Origin: Curtobacterium poinsettiae
GTDB taxonomy: Bacteria; Actinomycetota; Actinomycetes; Actinomycetales; Microbacteriaceae
Length of the DNA: 64,000 nucleotides
Assembly: GCF_025677645.1 (NCBI RefSeq)
Contig: NZ_CP106879.1
Location: 186,001 to 250,000 of the forward strand
Reading direction: 5' to 3'
Positions 43,001-50,468 of the stretch are shown here, piece by piece. The notes beneath the pieces are model-generated. The model ran no database searches. It had not been told where the DNA came from and saw only the letters and a list, made by a program, of their open reading frames with translations. The position numbers and the translations under genes were made by a program. Every line of letters begins with the position of its first letter. Position 1 is the stretch's first letter.

Positions 43001-44389
43001 TCGCAGGTGCTCCGGACCCTCGCGGCAGCCATCGCCCGGAACACCTCGGCGGCGGACGTCCACGTGTACGCGCTCGACTGCGGCAACGGCGCGCTGCTGC
43101 CGATCCAGGCACTCCCGCACGCCGGAGCCGTCGTCCAGCGTGTCCAGACCGAACGAGCCCAGCGGCTGCTGACCAAGCTGGCCCAGGAACTCGCCCGGCG
43201 CCAGCAGGTGCTGGCTGACGGCGGTTTTGCGAGCATCGTCGAGCAGCGTGCCGCGGCCGTCGTGCCAGCGGAACGCCTGCCGCACATCGTCTTCATGCTC
43301 GACCGCTGGGAGGGCTTCGTCGGCTCACTCGGCGAGCTCGACCACGGCGCTCCCACCGACCAGGTGATGACGTTGCTCCGCGAAGGTGCCAGCGTCGGCA
43401 TCCACCTGGTCGTCACCGGAGACCGGCAGCTGCTCTCGAGTCGGATGGCCACCCTGGTGGAGGACAAGCTCGTCCTCCGGTTGTCGGACCGGGGCGACTA
43501 CGGGCTGGCGTCGCTCAACCCGCGGAAGCTCCCGGAGCAGGTCCCCGACGGACGAGCGTTCGCCTCCGAGTCCGCGACGGAGACACAGATCGCGCTGCTC
43601 GCCGCAGCAGGCACCGGGCAGTCGCAGGCCGCCGCCATCACGGCCCTCGCCACCTTCGCGACGGAACGCGATCGGGCCGTCGAACGCAGCCGGCGTCCCT
43701 TCCGCGTCGACCAGCTGTCCGGCCCGGTGCCGTTCGAGCGGGCATGGGAGATGCGCGACGACGACGCCGGCCTGTTCGGTCTGGTCGGCATCGGCGGCGA
43801 CGACCTCACCGCGATCGGACCCGACCTGGCCGCTGCCGGTTCGTTCGTCGTCGGTGGCCCCGCGAAGTCCGGACGCAGCGCCGTCCTGCTCTCCATGACC
43901 CGTTCGGTCCTGCGCGAGGGTGGCGAGGTCGTGCTCGTGACCCCGCGGCAGTCCCCGCTCCGTGCGCTGGCCGCGGAACCGGGTGTCCTGGCGGCGCACG
44001 AAGGTGCCGATCTGACCGAGGACGACCTCGCTCCCCTGTTCGACGGGCAGCCCGGTCGACGCGTCCTGGTGATCGACGACGCCGAGCTCGTCAAGGACGC
44101 CCCGGCGAAGAGCTGGCTGCAGGGGTTCGTCAAGCGTGCGGCCGACAACGGTCAGGCGATCGTCGCAGCCGGACTGACCGCCGAGTTCGGCGTCGGGTTC
44201 ACCGGCTGGCAGGTCGACATGAAGCGCAACCGCTCGGGAGCGCTGCTGAGCCCCCAGGCGATCACCGAGGGCGACCTGCTCGGCATGCGCCTGCCGCGGA
44301 GCAGCATCGTCGAGCGCGTCCAGGTCGGTTCCGCGATCGTGCACCTCGGCAACGGTGAGCTCGTGTCGGTGCAGGTGCCGACTCCCTGA
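40019..44389 (+). CDS. EccC/EssC-type type VII secretion FtsK/SpoIIIE ATPase
   Basis: A 1456-residue membrane-bound motor of the T7SS-like locus. Order: an N-terminal beta-rich ubiquitin/FHA-like domain (~1-80); an FHA-like domain (~85-185); two membrane helices (~222-265, IAALAPLGMAAVMISIFHNV); then three FtsK/SpoIIIE domains. Domain 1 has a full Walker A, GTTGSGKSEL near 650, and Walker B LLIVIDEFASL. In domains 2 (GAPRSGRS, ~986) and 3 (GGPAKSGRS, ~1279) the Walker lysine is arginine. The layout is that of EssC (T7SSb) more than EccC. GTG 40019 is chosen by the family-like start MRLTFTAS; a 250-codon open extension is not coding. Recognition of the WXG100 protein is inferred. Confidence 0.9.
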   Translation: MRLTFTASHLPSSASADFVVECDEDTLLGEIVEVVAKRLGQGATSIVDVAVDSVPTTPHARIGDGVLLEGARLTFGAQAPVLPLPGDLPSVRIVGGPGAGTVVVLDAGIAHVGSAPDATVPLPDRTAPEYAAILRLDLNRRFTITPTEGSTVLVDRTEVDDETPVEPGSIVTIGDTLLSVAVPDADRAAITLTAGGGSLDYTRPPRLLPEDHPSVFKLPAVPAQQSRRSIPIIAALAPLGMAAVMISIFHNVAYLAFGLMSPIIMFGNAWWDRRNGKKTHKQRVAEYEETKKAVEADALEAVVRYQRELRTSAPDPATVLDVALRRRARLWERRRTDPDYLTLRVGTADVPSGVVLEDPSALEHRRAVDKLAEDVPVIVDLGVQGVVGVAGRDEHTRHLTSWFVAQLAVLQSPRDTQFVVLTDARSADEWAWLRWIPQARPGFGQDAVIAIGNDAETLGARVAEVGQLIDARQRAMRESNMRGIPGPDIVVVLDGARRLRALPGLIRILKEGPAVGVRAICIEEEARLLPEECSVVVTVGPERIRVAAQRQATVTDVRPDRIPDGWFETVARAVAPMVDADDESDAGGLPTSSRLLDVMLLEPPTARAITGKWSLRPRTTEVVMGESLDGPFAFDLRKDGPHGLVAGTTGSGKSELLQTIVASLAATNTPEGMNFVLIDYKGGAAFRDFAPLPHTVGMVTDLDTHLVERALESLGAELRRREHLLADAAAKDIEDYLDRLGRGEPLPPMPRLLIVIDEFASLVRELPDFVTGLVNIAQRGRSLGIHLILATQRPTGVVSNDIRANTNLRIALRVTDSSESTDVIDAGDAAQIQKSTPGRGYIRLGAGALLPFQSGRVGGRRPGQSTQRKQVWAGAVSWSALGTAPPAPPKSEVQHTDERTDLQELVGAVTEAAAELGGPAPYRPWLDALPETLLFTDLNDRAWELDDSTTTDARVGPLPFALQDFPGEQAQRVRSLDLDSDGHLYVVGAPRSGRSQVLRTLAAAIARNTSAADVHVYALDCGNGALLPIQALPHAGAVVQRVQTERAQRLLTKLAQELARRQQVLADGGFASIVEQRAAAVVPAERLPHIVFMLDRWEGFVGSLGELDHGAPTDQVMTLLREGASVGIHLVVTGDRQLLSSRMATLVEDKLVLRLSDRGDYGLASLNPRKLPEQVPDGRAFASESATETQIALLAAAGTGQSQAAAITALATFATERDRAVERSRRPFRVDQLSGPVPFERAWEMRDDDAGLFGLVGIGGDDLTAIGPDLAAAGSFVVGGPAKSGRSAVLLSMTRSVLREGGEVVLVTPRQSPLRALAAEPGVLAAHEGADLTEDDLAPLFDGQPGRRVLVIDDAELVKDAPAKSWLQGFVKRAADNGQAIVAAGLTAEFGVGFTGWQVDMKRNRSGALLSPQAITEGDLLGMRLPRSSIVERVQVGSAIVHLGNGELVSVQVPTP

Positions 44390-44422
44390 ACGCCGGACCC
44401 CCGCGCACGGTTGGGTGGGTAC

Positions 44423-45059
44423 ATGTCCTCTGCCCCGCTCTCCGGTGACGACTCCCTGCACCTGCCCGAGTTCGACAGCCCGCCGGCGTCTCCGCTCGAC
44501 CTCGCTCGCGACTGGCTGTCCGCGGCCCAGGACCGACAGGTCTCCGAGCCGTTGTCGATGACCCTCGCCACGGCCGGGGCGGACGGCCGCGTGTCCGCTC
44601 GCACCGTCGACGTGAAGCGCATCGAGGCGGACGGGCTGGTCTTCGGCACGTCGGAGGACAGCCCGAAGGGCCGGCAGCTCGCCGAGAACCCGCACGCAGC
44701 ATTGCAGGCGTACTGGCGCGAGACGATGCAGCAGCTCCGGTTCGAGGGGCGCGTCGTCCGGCTGTCGGACGACGAGTCCGATGCGCTGTTCGCGGACCGC
44801 TCCCCGAAGTCACGCGCCGCGACGGCCATCGCCGATCAGTCGGCCGTGCTCGAACCGCGGACGCTGCAGGACCTGATCGACGACGCGAACGACCTGCTCG
44901 ACGACTCGGGCGACGACGTCCCCCGACCTGCACGGTGGGTTGCCTGGCGTCTCGAGCCCGACATCGTGGAGTTCTGGCACGGCAGCCGTGACCGGATGCA
45001 CCGACGACTGCAGTACGCATTCGCCGACAGTCTGGACGGCCACCCGCCTGCAGCCGTAG
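44423..45059 (+). pseudogene. pyridoxamine 5'-phosphate oxidase family gene with a 3' frameshift
   Basis: FMN-dependent oxidase of the PNPOx/PdxH type. From ATG 44423 the frame shows SEPLSMTLATAGADGRVSAR, PKGRQLAENPHAAL, the FMN-site QLRFEGRVVRLSDDESDALF and RPARWVAWRLEPDIVEFWHG, up to RRLQYAFAD. After codon ~203 the frame runs on without a stop into antisense of the next gene, while the +1 frame reads VWTATRLQP and stops at 45057, exactly the family's conserved C-terminal W..RLxP. So one extra base (or loss of two) lies near 45027-45034. It may be a sequencing error or a recent mutation; the last nine residues include part of the substrate/FMN site. Confidence 0.75.
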
Positions 45060-45076
45060 TCGGCGCGGCTTCCGTT

Positions 45077-45136
45077 GGTGCGAGATCGACCACTCCGCGC
45101 GCTCGTTGCGCTGCACGGAGTGATCAACCTCGCACC
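45077..45136. terminator. long imperfect hairpin between convergent genes
   Basis: Outer arms ggtgcgag and ctcgcacc and inner arms actccg and cggagt pair across 45077-45136, with a partly unpaired middle. It separates the PNPOx-like gene (plus) from the siderophore operon (minus) and probably terminates both. Confidence 0.55.
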
Positions 45137-45153
45137 GAGCGCCGCCCGCGCCC

Positions 45154-47517
45154 CTACCGCCCGATCGGGTTCACCATCTCCCCCGCCCGGATGAGCGACG
45201 CCGACTGGTCCGCCAGGTCCACCATCGACAGGGTGTTCCGCAACTGCAACCGGTTCAGGCACGAGTGCTCGAACGTCGGTACCCGCAGGTCCAACGGTCG
45301 ACGGCGCTCCGGGTGTGCAGCGGCGTGCGCGTCGATGCACTCCCCCACGACCTCCCAGAAGCGGGACTCCGGCAGCCCCCCGTCGTCGTCGAGGATCGCG
45401 GCGACGAACCGCAGCACCCCGTCGAACACGTCGGTGAACACGGCGAGCGCTGCTTCGTCGTCGGACACCGGGTGCACGATCCGGTCGATGTCGGCCGGGA
45501 CGGGGTGGTCGGCGTGGCGACTGAGGACCGCCGCCTCTTCCCCGATGTCCTTCATCACGGCACGGACCACGACGCCGTCGCGCACGACGAGCACCAGGTT
45601 CTCGCCGTGCGGCATGAACACCAGGTCGTGCACGGTCAGGCAGTGCACGACGGGCAGCAGGTACGCGTGGAGCCAGCGCCGGACCCAGACGTCGGCGGAC
45701 AGACCAGAGGCCTCGATCAGCGCCGAGACCACGGCGTTCCCCGAGGCGTCCCGGTGCAGCAGCGCCGCCATCGTCAGCAGTCGCTCGCCGTCCGCCACCC
45801 GCGGCAGAGGGCTCTCCCGCCACAGCGCCGCGAGCATCTTGCGCTGTGGCGAGGACACGTCGACCCGATGGTACGCGTCGCCGGTGTACCCGATGGCGGC
45901 GTGCTCCCGGAGCACCGAGAACCCGGCGGCGGCGAGCGTGGGGTCGGCGGCGACGATCGACGCGACCCAATCGTTCACAGCCGGGGTGTTCCGCATGTAC
46001 GCGGGCGACATCCCCCGCAGGAACCCCATGTTCTGCACGGCGAGCGCCGTCTTGACGTACGAGCGTGATGGGTCGGTGCGGTTGAACGCGGTGCGGATCG
46101 ACTGCTGCGGCTGGTACTCGTCCGGCCCCTCGCCCAGGTCGACCAGGTCGTGTCGGCCCAGGTCGGGCGCGAAGGTCACGGCGATCCGGTGCTGCCACTG
46201 CCACGGGTGCACGGGCAGCCACACGTAGTCGTCGGGGTCGAGCCCGCGACGCTCCAGCGTGCCCCGGAAGCCGGCCACGACGTCCGCCGACAGCTCCGAC
46301 TCCCAGTGCGCCTGCTCGGTGCGGTCCGCGGCGAGCGCCAGGTGCGTGTGCTCGCGTCGGGCGGCGAGCCACCGGTACCGGAACCGCCCGCCGGACTCCG
46401 GCGCGAACGCCCGGTACTCGTCGAGCCCGAACCCGATCCGACCGTTGGCGGCGACGAAGGCCGGATGCCCCTCGGTCATCGCGGACTCGACGTCCTGGAA
46501 GGATGCGACAGCGGCGTCGACGGATTCCCCGGACCGCCCGCGCGCGAGCTGTGCAGCGGACGGGCCTCCCCGCCGGTGCTTCGCCGCCGCGCTCGCCAGG
46601 GTCGACGCGATCTCCTCCAGGTACGTGCCGAGCAACTCGTCGGGGATCCCGAGCACCCCGCGCAGTTCGAGCACGAGCTCCTGCGCACTGAGCGGCGTCG
46701 GCACCCCCGCACGGTTCCGCGTCAACGAGGCCTCGTCCATCGACCAGTGCTCGAGCAGGTGCTGCCGCGCCCGGAACCGGTACGTCGACTCCCCCGCGTC
46801 GAGCCGCCACCCGTCCTCGTCCGGCACGGGTGCGATCAGCCGTTCGTGGGTGAACTCCGCGATCGCCTTCGCGACGAGGTGCCGTTCGGCGGGTTCCAGG
46901 TGCTCGGGCCGCAGGTGTGCGGCCGGCCCGTCGTCGTCCGGCACGCCGATCCGGTCGGTGTCGAGCACCGACAGCAGGGCCCGCTTGCCGGCGACGTCCA
47001 CCTGTCGCAGGGCGCGGAACCCGACCTCGGCGTTCTTCGCCTGCACGGCGGTGTTCCGCACGTCCGGTTCGACGACGACCCGGCGCGCGCCGAGGGCGTC
47101 CCGGCAGTGCTCGACGACGGCGCGCATCACCGCGCTCGTGAGGCCGTGCACACGACGGTCCGCGGGTGCCGGAGCGACGAGCAGGTGCATGCCGACGTCG
47201 CCGGGTTCGGCCGCCCACACGTCGGTGAGCAGGACGGCGGCGGGGTCGTAGGTCTCGGCCAGGAAGCACGGGTCGCCGTCGCGACGACCGAGCCACGCGG
47301 CCTGCGCCGGATCCGCCTGCACGCCGGCCAGGTAGTCCCGGACGCCGTCCACGTCCAGGTCACCCATCTCCCACCAGGACGACGCCGGGTGGGCGAGCCA
47401 GGACTGCACGACGGCGGCGTCGCGTTCCGGGTCCACGGGTTCGACGGTCAGGAGGCCCGGCTCGGCTCCTCCAGGCACGGTCGCGTCCGGTGCGGTGGTG
47501 GTCACGGTCGTGCTCAT
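45154..47517 (-). CDS. fused acyltransferase / NIS siderophore synthetase (DesC-DesD type)
   Basis: A 787-residue two-domain enzyme. Residues ~20-195 are a GNAT acyltransferase of the hydroxamate siderophore type (SSWWEMGDLDVDGVRDYL, DVGMHLLVAPAPADR, VVVEPDVRNTAVQAKNAEVGF), expected to acylate N-hydroxycadaverine. Residues ~215-787 are an IucA/IucC synthetase (WLPVHPWQWQHRIAVTFAP, SIRTAFNRT, MPHGENLVLV, KDIGEEAAVL) that would oligomerise and cyclise the product. In Streptomyces these are separate proteins, DesC and DesD. ATG 47517 overlaps the desB-like stop by 4 nt. It is the last gene of the operon. Confidence 0.88.
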   Translation of the reverse strand: MSTTVTTTAPDATVPGGAEPGLLTVEPVDPERDAAVVQSWLAHPASSWWEMGDLDVDGVRDYLAGVQADPAQAAWLGRRDGDPCFLAETYDPAAVLLTDVWAAEPGDVGMHLLVAPAPADRRVHGLTSAVMRAVVEHCRDALGARRVVVEPDVRNTAVQAKNAEVGFRALRQVDVAGKRALLSVLDTDRIGVPDDDGPAAHLRPEHLEPAERHLVAKAIAEFTHERLIAPVPDEDGWRLDAGESTYRFRARQHLLEHWSMDEASLTRNRAGVPTPLSAQELVLELRGVLGIPDELLGTYLEEIASTLASAAAKHRRGGPSAAQLARGRSGESVDAAVASFQDVESAMTEGHPAFVAANGRIGFGLDEYRAFAPESGGRFRYRWLAARREHTHLALAADRTEQAHWESELSADVVAGFRGTLERRGLDPDDYVWLPVHPWQWQHRIAVTFAPDLGRHDLVDLGEGPDEYQPQQSIRTAFNRTDPSRSYVKTALAVQNMGFLRGMSPAYMRNTPAVNDWVASIVAADPTLAAAGFSVLREHAAIGYTGDAYHRVDVSSPQRKMLAALWRESPLPRVADGERLLTMAALLHRDASGNAVVSALIEASGLSADVWVRRWLHAYLLPVVHCLTVHDLVFMPHGENLVLVVRDGVVVRAVMKDIGEEAAVLSRHADHPVPADIDRIVHPVSDDEAALAVFTDVFDGVLRFVAAILDDDGGLPESRFWEVVGECIDAHAAAHPERRRPLDLRVPTFEHSCLNRLQLRNTLSMVDLADQSASLIRAGEMVNPIGR

Positions 47518-48905
47518 GCGGACACCTCCGCACGCTCGGTCGCGAGCCGGGCTGGCGCCCGCTCCGCGGCGCCGGGCTGGGCGGTGGACGGCGCTGCTGT
47601 CGACTGCCCCGAGGCGGGCAGGCCGAACTCCTGGAAGGCGATCCGGGCCTCCAGGCCGTACACGGGGCGACCCGTGACGGACCGGATGATCGACGCGTTC
47701 CGCCACGCCCCCATGCCGAGGTCGGGCGCGGTCAGGCCGTGCGTGTGCTCCTCGGCGTTCTGCACCCAGATGCGTCCGCCCAGGGTGTCGACGTGGTGGT
47801 CGCGGGCGACCGCCAGGCGGCCCCGGGAGTCGCGGGCGACGAGGTGCTCGACCGGGTCGAGGAACCGCGGGACCCGTGGGGTGTACCCGGTGGCGAGCAC
47901 CAGCTGCTCGACCTCGTGCTCGTACGTCTGGTCGAGCTGCCCGTGGCGCAGCGTCAACCGGTACGTGCCGCGGTCGGCGAGCCAGGCGGCGTCGACGACG
48001 CTCGTCTCGGTCCGGAGCGTCGTCGGGACCGGGCCGCGCGCACTGATCCGGTAGAGCTGGTCGTACAGGTCGTCGACCAGGTCGGCGCTGATGCCCTTGT
48101 ACAGGCCGCGCTGTTCCCGCCCCAGGCGATCGCGGACGGCCTCGGGCAGCCCGTGGAAGTGGTCCGTGTACTCGGGGCTCGTCATCTCGAGGGTGAGCTT
48201 GGTGTCCTCCATCGGGAAGAACCGGGGCGAGCGCGTGATCCAGTCGAGGCGGTATCCGTCCTGCCGGATGTCCTCGAGCAGTTCCCGGTAGACCTCCGCG
48301 GCGGACTGCCCGCTGCCGACGACGGCGATCGACCCGGCGTCGCGCAGGGCGTCGCGGTTCGGCAGGAACGCAGCGGAGTGGATCGCCGGCCCGCCGATCC
48401 CGCGCAGCGGGGCGGGGACGGACGGCTCGGTGCCGATGCCCACGACGACGTGGCGTGCGCGGTACGTCTCGAGGCCCTGATCGGTCTCGGCGTGCACCGT
48501 GAACGTGTCGGTGACCGGGTCGTGCTCGACGGCGGTCACCCGGCGGCCCCACCGCAGGGTGTCGAGCCGGTCGGCGGCCCATCGGCAGTAGGCGTCGTAC
48601 TCGCTGCGCAGGGGGTGGAAGTCCTCGCGGATGTAGAACGGGTACAGGCGCCCGGTCTCCTTGAGCCAGGCGAGGAACGAGAACGGCGAGGTCGGGTCGG
48701 CCATCGTCACCAGGTCGGCGAGGAACGGCACCTGGATCGTGGCGTCGTCGAGCATCATGCCGTGGTGCCAGGCGAAGCCGTCAGCCGCGTCGAGGAACAC
48801 CGCGTCGAGGTCGGCGATCGGGTCGGTCAGGCAGGCGAGGCCGAGGTTGAACGGGCCGATGCCGATGCCGACGACGTCGTGCACCGGCTGCTCATCGCGG
48901 TTCAT
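47514..48905 (-). CDS. desB: lysine/cadaverine N-monooxygenase (DesB type)
   Basis: A 463-residue flavoprotein of the SidA/IucD/PvdA family, which N-hydroxylates cadaverine or lysine to start hydroxamate formation. Visible: FAD site GIGIGPFNLGLACL near residue 12, the substrate-side motif DATIQVPFLADLVTMADPTSPFSF region (start DDATIQVPFLAD) near 55, NADPH site AVVGSGQSAAEVY near 195, and LATGYTPRVPRF near 350. The C-terminal ~30 residues are a variable tail. ATG 48905 and the stop both overlap neighbours by 4 nt. Cadaverine is inferred from the upstream decarboxylase. Confidence 0.92.
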   Translation of the reverse strand: MNRDEQPVHDVVGIGIGPFNLGLACLTDPIADLDAVFLDAADGFAWHHGMMLDDATIQVPFLADLVTMADPTSPFSFLAWLKETGRLYPFYIREDFHPLRSEYDAYCRWAADRLDTLRWGRRVTAVEHDPVTDTFTVHAETDQGLETYRARHVVVGIGTEPSVPAPLRGIGGPAIHSAAFLPNRDALRDAGSIAVVGSGQSAAEVYRELLEDIRQDGYRLDWITRSPRFFPMEDTKLTLEMTSPEYTDHFHGLPEAVRDRLGREQRGLYKGISADLVDDLYDQLYRISARGPVPTTLRTETSVVDAAWLADRGTYRLTLRHGQLDQTYEHEVEQLVLATGYTPRVPRFLDPVEHLVARDSRGRLAVARDHHVDTLGGRIWVQNAEEHTHGLTAPDLGMGAWRNASIIRSVTGRPVYGLEARIAFQEFGLPASGQSTAAPSTAQPGAAERAPARLATERAEVSA

Positions 48906-50326
48906 CGGTTCGCTCCCTCGGTCGCGGCGGTGACGGCGCGCACCCGGGCGGCCGTCGCGACGACGTGCTCCAGCGACGCGCGCATCTGCTCCGGGGTGGT
49001 CTCGGGGTTGAGCAGCGTGAGCTTGTTGCACGGCCGACCGTCGATGACCGTCTTGGCGATCAGCACCCGGCCCTCGGCGAGCAGGGCCGAGCGGATGGGG
49101 GCGACCAGCGCGTCGGCGGCCTCGTCCGTCATGCCGGCGGGCTGCCAGCGGAACAGCACCGTGCTGAGCTGCGTCGGCGCGACGAGCACCAGGTCCGGGT
49201 GCTCCTCGACGATCCAGTGGGTGGCCGCGGCGAGGTCGATGACGGCGTCGAACGCTTCGCCGATCGCGTCGGCGCCGGTCGCCCGCAGGGTGGCCCAGAG
49301 CTTCAGCGCGTCGAACCGACGGGTCGTCTGCAGCGACTTGTCGACCTGGTTGGGCTCGGCGGCGTCCTCGGGGTTCAGGTAGTCGGCGTACCAGGCGGTG
49401 CGGCGCAGGTCCTCCGGGCGCTGGACGAGCAGGGCGCTCGACGACACCGGCTGGAAGAACGCCTTGTGCAGGTCGGCGGTCACGCTCCGGGCCCGTTCGG
49501 CGCCGTCGAGCAGGTGCCGGCGGGTCGGGGAGACGAGCAGACCGCAGCCGTACGCGGCGTCGACGTGCAGCCAGACCCCCTCGAGGTCACAGACGTCCGC
49601 GATCGGCTCGAGCGGGTCGATCACCCCGCGGTCGGTGGTGCCGGCGGTGGCGACGACGGCCATCGGCGTCTGCCCGGCTGCGCGGGCGGCGGCGATCGCC
49701 TCGGCGAGGGCGGCGGGCACCATCCGGCCGGCGTGGTCGGTGGCGACGGCGACCACGGCCTCGAGCCCGAGCAGCCGCGCCGACTTCGCGATGCTGAAGT
49801 GGGTCTCCGCGGTCGTGAACACGGTGCCACTGACGCCGAGGGCCTCGCGCGCCAGCAGCAGGGCCTGCAGGTTCGATTGCGAGCCGCCCGAGGTGAAGAT
49901 GCCGTCCCCCGCGGCGAACCCGATCCGACCGGCGAGCCAGGAGACGACGTGCCGCTCGATCTCGGTGCCGATCCGGGACTGGTCCCAGGTGTCGACCGAC
50001 GGGTTCACGGCGGCCAGGACCGACTCGGCGGCGACCGCGGGCAGCGCGACCGGGCAGTTCAGGTGCGCGAGGTACGCCGGGTCGTGGAACCAGACGGCCT
50101 CGCGGACGAACAGCTCGTCGAGTTCGGCGAGTGCGCGGTCCGTCCCGAGGGGTTCGGCGTCGAGGTCGACGTCCTGCACCCGGGCCCGGAGGACCTCGGG
50201 AGCGGTGTCGGTCGTCGGACGGTCGGCGGCGGCGAAGCGGTCGGCCAGACGGCCCACCGTGGACGTCACGGCGGAGCGGTAGCGCTCGGCGGTGGCGGTG
50301 TTCAGGAGTTCGATGGGAGGTGTCAC
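48902..50326 (-). CDS. desA: pyridoxal-dependent decarboxylase (lysine decarboxylase, DesA type)
   Basis: A 474-residue group II PLP decarboxylase that is expected to make cadaverine from lysine for siderophore synthesis. Visible: AYLAHLNCPVALPAVAAE near residue 80, GIFTSGGSQSNLQALLLARE near 145, WLHVDAAYGCGLLVSP near 255, and the PLP lysine in ADLHKAFFQPVSSSALLV near 290. The start is taken as GTG 50326 (MTPPIELLNT). In-frame GTGs at 50347 and 50365 exist, but they would translate through the iron box. There is no ribosome site before GTG 50326, which suggests a leaderless message. Confidence 0.9.
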   Translation of the reverse strand: MTPPIELLNTATAERYRSAVTSTVGRLADRFAAADRPTTDTAPEVLRARVQDVDLDAEPLGTDRALAELDELFVREAVWFHDPAYLAHLNCPVALPAVAAESVLAAVNPSVDTWDQSRIGTEIERHVVSWLAGRIGFAAGDGIFTSGGSQSNLQALLLAREALGVSGTVFTTAETHFSIAKSARLLGLEAVVAVATDHAGRMVPAALAEAIAAARAAGQTPMAVVATAGTTDRGVIDPLEPIADVCDLEGVWLHVDAAYGCGLLVSPTRRHLLDGAERARSVTADLHKAFFQPVSSSALLVQRPEDLRRTAWYADYLNPEDAAEPNQVDKSLQTTRRFDALKLWATLRATGADAIGEAFDAVIDLAAATHWIVEEHPDLVLVAPTQLSTVLFRWQPAGMTDEAADALVAPIRSALLAEGRVLIAKTVIDGRPCNKLTLLNPETTPEQMRASLEHVVATAARVRAVTAATEGANR

Positions 50327-50327
50327 G

Positions 50328-50346
50328 TTAGGTAAGGCTAACCTCA
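50328..50346 (-). promoter_or_regulatory. DtxR/IdeR-type iron box
   Basis: ttaggtaaggctaacctca is an imperfect 19-bp palindrome that matches the actinobacterial iron box (TTAGGTTAGGCTAACCTAA) at most positions. It lies one base before GTG 50326 of desA, so an Fe(II)-loaded DtxR/IdeR/DmdR repressor would block the siderophore operon when iron is plentiful. It probably overlaps the -10 region of the promoter. Confidence 0.85.
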
Positions 50347-50468
50347 CAAAGCGTGATCGTGCCACCCGAACGAGGGGCGCTCTGGCAGGCCGGGCGTGTC
50401 AGACGCCCGTCTGCCGGACGCGCCGGGCGTCCATTCGCCGCGCGGGTCGGCGTCCGCCCGCCGGGGCG

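Noticed and set aside
40694..43285. A long open frame on the minus strand antisense to the ATPase gene
   Set aside because: The composition (Arg, His, Asp, Glu rich without motifs) is the typical shadow of a high-GC gene. The plus strand has clear FtsK motifs.
45154..48582. A 1142-residue protein extending the siderophore synthetase upstream
   Set aside because: The extra N-terminal part is antisense-like Arg/Pro-rich shadow of the desB gene. ATG 47517 with its ATGA overlap is the natural start.
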